A DNA stretch of 64,000 bases from Phoenix dactylifera. Taxonomy: Eukaryota > Streptophyta > Magnoliopsida > Arecales > Arecaceae. The position numbers were made by a program, and so were the translations under genes. The stretch lies in the NCBI RefSeq assembly GCF_009389715.1, contig NC_052400.1:19313674-19377673 (forward strand), read 5' to 3'. Below, one piece after another: positions 55,915 to 64,000 of this stretch. Each line of letters starts with the position of its first letter. Positions within the stretch are counted from its first letter, which is position 1. The notes under the pieces are model-generated. The model was given only the letters and a program-made list of their open reading frames with translations. It had not been told where the DNA came from and searched no databases.

Positions 55915-56275
55915 AAGCCGAGCTCAGAAGACTGAGCCGAGCTCATCATGCAAGCCGAGCTCATCCAGGCCAAGCTCATGCAGGCCGAGCCGAGCTCAGA
56001 AGGCCGAGCTCGTCATCCACATGCTGCAGCCACGACCTGGAGCAGTCTCATCCAGGCCGAGCTCATGCAGGCCGAGCCGAGCTCAGAAGGCCGAGCTCGT
56101 CATCCACATGCTGCAGCCACGACCTGGAGCAGTCTCATCCAGGCCGAGCTCAGAAGGCCGAGCTCGTCATCCACATGCTGCAGCCACGACCTGCAGCAGT
56201 CTCATCCAGGCAGAGCTCATGCAGGCCGAGCTCAGAAGGCCGAAACCAGAAGGCTGCTGAGCTCATAAGCGCGAG
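55915..56275 (+). repeat. GCCGAGCTCA-type tandem repeats in the LTR element
   Basis: Two to three units of about 85 bp (GAAGGCCGAGCTCGTCATCC, ATGCTGCAGCCACGACCTG, CAGTCTCATCCAGGCCGAGC) plus shorter units. Long open frames on both strands are by-products. Confidence 0.85.
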
Positions 56276-56605
56276 CTCAGAAGCCCGAGCGCAGAACACC
56301 TCCCAGAAAATCGAGCCAAAGAAGGCTGGTGCTGAGCCAAGTCCTGAGGGACTTTGGAGCTCAGGAGCCATCAAAATATCTCCAAAAGGTACAGGACGCC
56401 ACTTTGGCTTCAAATAATTTCAATATTTTATCTATTTTCAGGTCGGAGAATCCAAAAAACGACCTACGGGTATCTCTATCTCCAACGTCGCCCCGCTCCG
56501 AATAAGGGCGCACGATCGCCAACGAATGAAGTCCATCTTCCGTATGTCTCCAAGATCGGATTCCCGACCAAGCTCGGATCCCCCAGTTAAAGGATTAACG
56601 TCGAT

Positions 56606-56815
56606 CTCCATCGACTAATCGAGCTCGGCTCGGTCTCCATCGACTAATCGAGCTCGGCTCGGTCTCCATCGACTAATCGAGCTCGGCTCGGTCTCCATCG
56701 ACTAATCGAGCTCGGCTCGGTCTCCATCGACTAATCGAGCTCGGCTCGATCTCCATCGAGTAATCGAGCTCGGCTCGATCTCCATCGACTATCGAGCTCG
56801 GCTCGATTTCGGCTT
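56606..56815 (+). repeat. 29-bp minisatellite near the 3' LTR
   Basis: Seven to eight copies of TCTCCATCGACTAATCGAGC followed by TCGGCTCGG. Late copies carry GAT or lose bases. It lies inside the LTR element about 200 bp upstream of its 3' LTR. Confidence 0.92.
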
Positions 56816-57007
56816 GATCGTCAACAGACAAGGCCAAAGAAGGCCGCTGAGTCAACCTGGAGCACTTAACTCCAACTGCATGAGAGGTACACCCTACTTG
56901 GCACGCACATCTCCATATAGATTTGGCTATGTTACAGGATGATCGACGACTAGACTACTTCCTTCGCCCGAGCCAAAAAGCTGCTCGAACTCGGAAGTCG
57001 GGGGTAG

Positions 57008-57992
57008 TGTTGGGGGAAAAAATAGACCACCCCACACGTACAATTAAAGCACCCAAATCTGACAACAAGCCTGAGCTCATCATGCAGGCCGAGCCGAGCT
57101 CATCATGCAGGCCGAGCTCATCATGCAGGCCGAGCTCAGAAAGCCGAGCCGAGCTCATGCAAGCCGAGCTCAGAAGGCTGCCGAGCTCATCATGCAGGCC
57201 GGGCTCATCATGCAGGCCGAGCTCAGATGGCCGAAATCAGAAGGCTGCCGAGCTCGGAAGGCCGAGCTCAGCAGGCCGAGACCAGAAGGCTGCCGAGCTC
57301 AGAAGGCCGAGCTCAGCGGGCCGAGACCAGAAGGCCGAGCACAGTAGGCCGAGCACAGAAGGCTAAGACCAGCAGGACGAGACCAGAAGGCTGAGCTGAC
57401 CTCAGAAGGCCGGCCTCGTCATCTATATGCTGCGGACATGCCCTGCAGCAGCCTTACCGCACCATGTTTTACTTGCCGGCCACGCCACGACATATTAATC
57501 AGGAACCATACTCTGCTACGACTGTCAACGCCTCATCATTCCCAAGAATGTACTGCACTGTGCGCCTCAAGCAAGCTCTGGCTGCACGCCATCTCCTCCC
57601 ATGATGGGAACGGGCCATCCACGGCAACTCATTACTTCCACGCCCACGTCCAATCGTGACGGTAACCCATTAATTCGCCCAGTCACATCACAGGTAACCC
57701 TGCCACTCTCCCTATAAAAGGGGAGCTTCTCCCTCTAAAAAGGGGGCTGGAGGCTTCTTCCTCCCAAGGGGATTTTTCGGACTTCACATACAGTCCCTCT
57801 CTCTTCTCCAAAATTAAGCCCCCCTCTGACTTAGGCATCGGAGGGCCGGCGCCGGAAAAGCCCGGCCACCGGCTTCTTGCAGGCCCCCCACGGAGGACGC
57901 CGCCCGCCGACGGATCGCCGCCCGCCAGTTTTCGCCGGAGCTCCTCCTCCTCCTCGGTTCGCGGCCGCCCTCGGGTCCAATTTCCAGCAACA
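57008..57992 (+). repeat. 3' LTR of the young element
   Basis: Near-identical partner of 51,809-52,775, 18 bp longer through one extra CATCATGCAGGCCGAGCT unit. Confidence 0.88.
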
Positions 57993-58892
57993 GGGTGATC
58001 CTCCCAGGATCAAGGATGATGTGGGTGGAGGTGATGAGATCACCGCGTTTGGTTGTACCACGATGATCCTATGTGGCGGTGATCCTAAATCACCTCCATT
58101 TCTCCCATCACCGTCCAACTCGGTGATGGGATACCCATCCTTGAGGTCGGAAATTCAAGATCACCCCAAGATAGTGATTCGGATTGAAAATTAAAGACAA
58201 AAATACCCTTCAATATACCATCAATATATTATGTCAATGTTATATATATATATATAAAATAATATAATGATATTATATAGTAGAAATATATTATTATATA
58301 TTATATTTATATAATGAAATATTTAATATATTACTCCTATTTACCTTATTTTCCTAATCAAAATAATTATTAGTATTAAAAAATCTATTATAAGTATAAA
58401 TAAAAATATTAATTCTATAATGAAAAATAACATATTTTTATAAGATTAATAACTTATAGGAGTAATAAATATATTTTTATAGAATATATTAATAATTATA
58501 TATTGATAAATATATTAATATTTATTATAATATATTTTATATGATTAATAAATATATGATAAGAGCTATTAAAAGTATAATATGTGACAAAATTATAACG
58601 CTATTATAGAAATTAGCATATTGACTTACATTTTTAATTGATGAGAACTAAAAACACATAAAAAATCTATCTAAAATATATCAGGGGTATTTGTGATATT
58701 ATTTGGACGGTGATCTTGGATCTCCGTACCATACCAAACAAGTTACTCATGGATACTTGAGGATTTTTAATTACTGGACCATTGCCTACCAAATACATTG
58801 ATCTTAGATTACTGGGATCAAATCACCCCAGCATTCGGATCACCGGGGATCTTAGATCACCATGGTGATCCTGTTGGGGTTACCAAATGCCC

Positions 58893-59465
<573 letters not shown>

Positions 59466-59663
59466 CGCCTTCTTCAGGGGCAGCCGGTGGGAGTTCACGC
59501 TCAATCCCGGGCCCTTCAACGTCAAGGAGCATGTGCTTATCACCATCTTCGCCAACTCCGGCGCCGCTAAAGCCTATGCCGTCCACATCATCTCCGCTGT
59601 AAGATCTTCTACGAGAAGAACCTCACTTTCTTTGTTTCATTCGTTGTGATTGTAACCACGCAG
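59466..59663 (+). pseudogene. Oligopeptide transporter (OPT family) exon fragment
   Basis: The plus strand reads [20 protein letters not shown], then [18 protein letters not shown] and, after a one-base loss near 59,600, [37 protein letters not shown] is a signature of plant OPT transporters, which move oligopeptides and metal chelates across the plasma membrane in about 700-aa, 12-16-helix proteins. The match ends at a consensus donor (CAG|GTAACT at 59,663), so this is the end of one exon. The remaining exons are not in the window. The fragment is broken and isolated. Confidence 0.8.
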
Positions 59664-60181
59664 GTAACTCTAGTGCTTTTCCTTCAAGAATTCTAGTATT
59701 TGATCGGTGGCCTTATTATTTTCTTCGCATTGAATTGGATGATCCAATTGTTTGGAGGAGAGCAGGTATTGGGATATTGATTAGAAAGAGATAAGGATGA
59801 CAGAGACGGCCGGATATGGTTAAAAATTGGGTCAGATTAGATTGGTTTTCTATGCAGCGCAAGCTTGACATGAAAATTTTTTTGAGCTTCATGCCGGGCC
59901 AAAGATCATAATTTTTATCAAAAAATCAATCTAAGCTCGAACCCAATCACAGTCTAAAGCTTGATTTGGCTAGTTTGGGCTTTGGAGAGAGGAAATTGAG
60001 AGATTGACAGAGATGGAGAGGAAAAAAAAAACACCCTCATCGTACCACCGTTTTCTCTAACGGGAAACAGAGCTTCTAGAGAGATCAGCGAGGAAAGATA
60101 TTTCCAGCGTTAAACGAAGGTAATTAAGTATGCGTTAAATGGACTTAAAAGAAGCGGAGAAGGGTTTTTATATCCGATTCT
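59664..60181. other. Intergenic
   Basis: Contains the 36-bp perfect repeat at 59,776-59,811 (see 51,083). A TATA-like TTTTTATATCC lies at about 60,165-60,175, just before the duplicated leader. Confidence 0.45.
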
Positions 60182-60507
60182 GCGTTCCCCGACGCACCTG
60201 CGCCCCTTCTCTTCCATTCTTGCGCCGCTTTCTCGTCTTTTCGCACTTCCACCCACTCTCTTCCTCTTGCTCTCTCCGCTCGTCTTCGAGGTTTTCTATG
60301 CGAGAAGCTCTGATTTCTGATAGAAGAAATAGAGGAAGTAGGGCGTTCCCCGACGCACCTGCGCCCCTTCTCTTCCATTCTTGCGCCGCTTTCTCGTCTT
60401 TTCGCACTTCCGCCCACTCTCTTCCTCTTGCTCTCTCCGCTCGTCTTCGAGGTTTTCTATGCGAGAAGCTCCGATTTCTGATAGATAGAAGAAATAGAGG
60501 AAGTAGG
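60182..60507 (+). repeat. Tandem duplication, 161-bp unit
   Basis: GCGTTCCCCGACGCACCTGC begins both units (60,182 and 60,343). They are nearly identical; unit 2 has 4 extra bases and two or three substitutions. The segment is pyrimidine-rich like a 5' UTR. Confidence 0.93.
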
Positions 60508-60701
60508 AGGCGGCGGCTCTTTAAAGATTTGATTTTGGGGTCGTTTTCTTCATAGACGAGCTCGGTTGCGCCGGCTCCGGTGAAAAGATTTCTCCTCTCG
60601 GTGACGGTCGTCTCGGAAGCGCAAGCTTCGTCGGAAAGGGATAGAAGAAGAAGGCCTGAGAAGAGCAAGAGCATAGCCCTATTCCGATCCAAGATTTCTG
60701 G
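60182..60701 (+). other. Possible first (leader) exon of an unseen gene
   Basis: A TATA-like site, then C/T-rich leader-like sequence, then a strong donor (TTCTG|GTAAGT at 60,701/60,702) suggest the first exon of a plus-strand transcript. No coding domain is recognised downstream, so the gene body may be lost or beyond this window. A 197-codon minus-strand frame here is antisense to the duplicated leader and not supported. Confidence 0.3.
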
Positions 60702-61325
60702 TAAGTTTCCGAACCGTTCAAAAGATAGTGGTTCCTTACCTTCTTCTCTTAATCCGAGCAAAGAAAAAGATCAGTTCAGTTAAAGGGGGTTTTACTGATT
60801 CATCGATCGCTGCAATCCGAAAACGATCCAAGATCAGAAAAAATGAATTACAAAACATCCAGGACTTGTCCATCCCCTGTTTTTCGTTTGCTGTTTCGGA
60901 TTTTTCCCTTTTTTTGTGGTTTTCCGTTTGCTTGATGCCGGTTTTCCGTTTCAATAGTTACCGATTATGGCCGGATGAGCGCTTGGCAGTGGCAGAATCC
61001 GCTTTGGGAAAGAGTTGTTCTGCGTCATGACTGGTGGTATGTCACAAATAGGAACCCGCTGTATTCCGTATCGGAATAAAATAAAAGAACTCTATTTTTG
61101 TAATCGAGGATGAGTCATCCGATCTGACCCAATTCATTTAGATTTGATTCGACCGACTTAGGCTAGATCCGGTCTATTTTAAAAGATCTGTGTGGCTAAG
61201 TCGCATTCTAAAATTCAACTCGTTTTATTTTTCGAGCCATGTTTGGATTTATTAATTTTTTTTCGATCAGACCTATTATTTTTTGGATGAATTTTAGATC
61301 GTTTACTCTACAACTCGGCTTGACG
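60702..61325. other. Putative intron or intergenic sequence
   Basis: No coding features. From about 61.1 kb GATCCGGTC/GACCCAATT motifs resemble the flank of the first GCN1-carrying copy. Confidence 0.4.
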
Positions 61326-61909
61326 CGACCTAAATCCAGATATATCTTTAGGGCCCATATGAAGATTTTGGATCTTGATTTTTTCTTAATATAGCCGGTA
61401 TTCCTTGAACTCTATGCGAAAACAGTTTTAAATGCAAAGGATTGGTCGTCAAGAGCTTTTCGTGAAGCTTTTCAACCACTTCTCATGCATTTGGAGCATG
61501 AGAATTTTAAGACTCGTGGTTCTGTCGCCCATCAAAATGCTAAAACGGAATCTAGAGATTGTGTTGGAATCTGTTGGAGATTTATTAAAATCAATCAATC
61601 TTGAAGCACAAGTCTCACCATCCAAATCAGTGTCCTCATGTACGCTCCAGGATCAGGAGAAGGATGACCAAATCTATTAAAATCACGTACTTCGTCAAGA
61701 AAATTAAAAACAATGTTATTTTGTTTGTTAAAAAGAACAGTATCATTCTCTCGACTGAATCTTTGGGTTACTGTACTTTATATAATTGAATATTTTGCAA
61801 ACCTATAAACATAATATTTGAACCTATGAAATCAGCAGCAGTGTTTATGGCCAATTTGGTATAGGTGGCTAATTATGCTATAGAACTTTTGCTAGATTAT
61901 CTGAAATCG
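61326..61909 (+). repeat. Inverted repeat copy 2, carrying the GCN1 exon
   Basis: Reverse-complement partner of 24,571-25,300. Beyond it, 61,915-62,085 has GATCCGGATCCAGACCCGAT motifs and ends in TATTTGCACCCCTG, which resembles a hAT-type terminus (CAGGGGTGCAAA on the minus strand), but no partner end was found. Confidence 0.75.
61396..61606 (+). pseudogene. GCN1 exon fragment, copy 2
   Basis: Reads VFLELYAKTVLNAKD, FREAFQPLLMHLEHENFKT and, after a one-base loss, VVLSPIKMLKRN, EIVLESVGDLLKSINLEA. It is the same piece of GCN1 as at 24,996-25,240. Its codon differences from that copy are mixed silent and replacing, so it is not under clear coding constraint. Confidence 0.73.
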
Positions 61910-63736
61910 ATCCGGATCCAGACCCGATCGGACTCGAATGACGGATAGGGTCAGAAATTTTAACCGTGGATCTAACTTGATTTATTCCCATATTCTATTG
62001 GGTCGGATTTGGGTTCAATATTAAAATCTGAATAAGAAAAGTCACTTATGACTCGGTCCGGTCTTACCTATTTGCACCCCTGACTATTTGCTATCACAAG
62101 GATGTAATGCTAGAATTATACTTTACCTTGGTTTTCAACTTTAGATTACGTTACTGTTACTTATAGGTAATTATTCTTTTGAGTTGCCACTGCTGTGCTT
62201 GGGTCGCTCACGCCAAGGCTCGCCTAATTCTTTTGCCGTTATACCGGTCCTTTCCCTTGGTTGGATCTCTTTTAACGGATGGACGCTTTAACTGGCTTTG
62301 GTGCTCCGAACCGGCCCATTTACATCGCTGGACTCCTTTGCTCTAAGATCTGATTTTGTCCAAAACATTCTATCTCTTCGCTGCGTGCACTGGAAATATT
62401 CAAACCACCAATCTGATTTTTCTTTGTCAAATTAGTCATGCAAACCACCAAATTATAAGGCATAGATCTAACCCTCTCTAGATAATCATTTTTCCATCTT
62501 TGCCATGATTTTTATTTCCTCCCCTTATTAAATCCTAATTTATCTTTGTCTAGGCGTTCCAGGCACTCCACACTGGCCTGATTCATTCAATGAAAGCTAG
62601 CTTATAACTGTTAAAAGTCATCATTTATCTCATGCAAACGTGATGAATGCACTGGAAACGAACAGTTACCCCACAAGCTTATTTGAAATATTTGACATGG
62701 GTCTACATGATAAATAAACCGCAGCCTATTGAGAGGATGGTATTGAAATTATTCCCTTCATTCTCAACACTAGCATGGGGCCTTAATCAATATATGGATT
62801 TGATAGTTGGGACTTGGGACCGAGTGGTGCAGGTGGACTTGGACTGTGCTGTGTGCAAGTACGGACTATAATCTTGTTGCTGTTAAAATTCGACGTCTTC
62901 AGACAAGTTTCCGGTGAAGAACGTTTATAGAGAAGCTAGCAGGACTGCGGACTGAGTGCCTCATGGTAGCTGATCATTTTAGGGGATCTTGTGAATATGT
63001 GAGGTGTTGTTTTTTCGGTATTTTTAGATATATCTACATTAAAGATGGATGAGTCATCTGTTATAGTGAGAAAAAAAAAAAACACCTTCAGACTTCATGC
63101 TGATAGAATTTAGGCCGCAAACCAGCTATTTGTCACCACTACCATATTCTAGGTTTTTTTCATTTAAAAAGAATTATATTCTAGATTCCTCTTGGCAAGC
63201 AAAAGCTTTTGTTTTTTTCTCCCTTTTCCTCTGCATTCTAAATATAGTATTTTTTTAATGTCGGATTGCGGCATTTGTCCGATCATGCCCATGGGACATG
63301 CTCCCATCAATGCGAGAATCTCATGGAGAAAAATTATTAAATTGAATAATGGGAGATTTTTAATTTTTTTATTTGGAATATAGTGCAATTATTGTTCTTT
63401 TTTAATTAATTGAAGCTCTGTACTGTAGCTTTGTCGGCATCTTTGCTCTACGGCTTCCCCTTCCTTTCGCTTTCCCCCTCTTTAAAATCTCCTTTCCTTA
63501 TTCTTTTTCATTTTTATAGCAAAATAACCCCGCTTCTAAGGGAACCTCTCCTTTAGGACAACAGAGACCGCTGCCGTCGGATTGGCTCTCGGTGCCGTTG
63601 GATTGCTTCTGGCGGACGCTTCAGCCACTCGTTCCTCTTCTCCCGTCCTCGCACCAGTTTCTTTCTAATTTTCTGAGGCTGTTCGATCTCCTCTCCCGGT
63701 CAAAATCAGGGTTTTCTCTTCCTGAATAGACGAATA
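61910..63736. other. Intergenic and possible promoter of the edge gene
   Basis: No gene recognised in 61.9-63.4 kb. 63.4-63.74 kb is pyrimidine-rich, with a TATA-like TTTTTATAGC at about 63,512, and looks like the upstream region and leader of the gene starting at 63.8 kb. Confidence 0.4.
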
Positions 63737-63796
63737 GTGGAAGAGACGAGGCCGGCGCCATCTAACCTGGAGTCACCGAGCAAGCCCTTCACCAAG

Positions 63797-64000
63797 ATGT
63801 TCCGCATCCGCCGCCGCCGGGACGCCACCGGCTCCGTCGGAGGCAGCGGTAATGGTGTCGTCCCGGGCAAAGATAGGCCAATCATGGAGAAGCTCAAGCT
63901 CTCAGGAAAACCTCAGAGACTACTTCTCCGCCATGCCCTCCGAGCCTCACAAAGGCGAGGATGAGAAGCAGCAGCAGCAGCACTCGCAGAAGAAGCTGTC
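63797..64000 (+). CDS. 5' end of an unrecognised gene (cut by window end)
   Basis: GC-rich coding-like sequence begins with ATG at 63,797 (MFRIRRRRDATGSVGGSGNG, then KDRPIMEKLKLS). In this frame the reading ends at 63,964. In the next frame, open to the window edge, the sequence reads SQENLRDYFSAMPSEPHKGE followed by a Gln run (QQQQ). The second reading looks more like real protein from about 63,900 on. Either the true start lies in that frame, or a frameshift or unseen splice near 63,903 joins them. I do not recognise the family. Confidence 0.3.

Larger units (their letters stand above)
51809..57992 (+). mobile_element. Young non-autonomous LTR retrotransposon (LARD-like)
   Basis: LTRs of 967 bp (51,809-52,775) and 985 bp (57,008-57,992) start TGTTGGGGG and end CAACA, and the whole is flanked by GGGTG (51,804-51,808 and 57,993-57,997), a 5-bp target duplication. 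A purine-rich tract precedes the 3' LTR (about 56,994-57,007) and a primer-site-like TTGGCGCTAGAGGAAGGG follows the 5' LTR. The LTRs differ at about seven bases and one 18-bp repeat unit, so insertion is recent, probably under 1 My at usual plant rates (inference). No pol domains are seen, so it is non-autonomous. A Copia-type LTR sits inside. Confidence 0.88.
51790..58892. mobile_element. Harbinger/Tourist-like MITE, split by an LTR element
   Basis: The left end GGGCGTTTGGTA (51,790-51,801) and the right end TACCAAATGCCC (58,881-58,892) are inverted repeats with one mismatch. The element is the first 19 bp (51,790-51,808) plus 57,998-58,892, about 910 bp in all; everything between is the inserted LTR element. 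GGTGATC/GATCACC motifs recur near both ends and the centre is very AT-rich. Ends of the GGGC-TTTGGTA type suit PIF/Harbinger MITEs, but a 3-bp target duplication could not be fixed. Confidence 0.6.

Noticed and set aside
55730-56420. Several 100-190-codon frames rich in Ser, Arg and Ala
   Set aside because: All come from GCCGAGCTCA tandem repeats of the LTR element.
60168-60761. 197-codon minus-strand frame
   Set aside because: It is antisense to the duplicated pyrimidine-rich leader and its Arg/Glu-rich content is a shadow of that composition.

Overview
The window is nuclear DNA from a flowering plant and reads as a monocot, most likely a palm (Elaeis or Phoenix type). The reasons are plant-only families (WRKY, PUB U-box/ARM, RABA GTPase, SD2-type lectin receptor kinase), GC-rich 5' exons beside AT-rich introns, one very long intron, and dense nested transposons. 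The palm assignment is inferred from protein resemblance, not from a search.

Five host genes can be supported. They are a group IIe WRKY factor near 11.3-12.4 kb (+, three exons, 284 aa), a RABA1/Rab11 GTPase at 16.2-23.9 kb (-, two exons around a 7.1-kb intron, 217 aa), a 97-aa plant protein of unknown function at 28.0-28.4 kb (+, two exons), an SD2-5-like G-type lectin receptor kinase at 29.6-31.9 kb (-) that has lost its N-terminus, and a PUB17-like U-box/ARM E3 ligase at 34.7-36.9 kb (-, 720 aa). A sixth possible gene begins at the right edge (63.8 kb). They are independent plant genes, not an operon. WRKY, PUB17 and the lectin kinase belong to families used in immunity, but nothing in the sequence shows they are co-regulated.

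Broken host-gene pieces are common. There is the first ~55 codons of a 4-coumarate-CoA-ligase-like gene (9.7-9.85 kb, -), one exon of the translational regulator GCN1 carried twice in an inverted repeat (24.6-25.3 and 61.3-61.9 kb), an exon of an oligopeptide transporter (59.5 kb), and a truncated tandem copy of the lectin kinase (32.0-32.3 kb).

Layout by region. 0.8-4.0 kb holds a hAT transposon with terminal inverted repeats, an 8-bp target duplication and a decayed transposase; its left end plus flank is duplicated next to it. 4-11 kb is mainly non-coding. 11-37 kb is the gene-bearing part. 37-51 kb has no recognisable intact gene and contains a LINE tail, MITEs, a non-autonomous hAT, TRIM-like fragments and dispersed duplications. 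51.8-58.9 kb is a nest: a Harbinger-like MITE was split 19 bp from its left end by a young LTR element (5-bp target duplication gggtg), which itself contains a long Copia-type LTR. 59-64 kb holds a duplicated block with the OPT fragment, a tandemly duplicated leader-like segment, the second GCN1 fragment and a gene start.

The most unusual signal is inside the inner LTR at 54.41-54.72 kb. At least nine consecutive repeat units each form a short hairpin, and the stem sequence differs between units while base pairing is kept.
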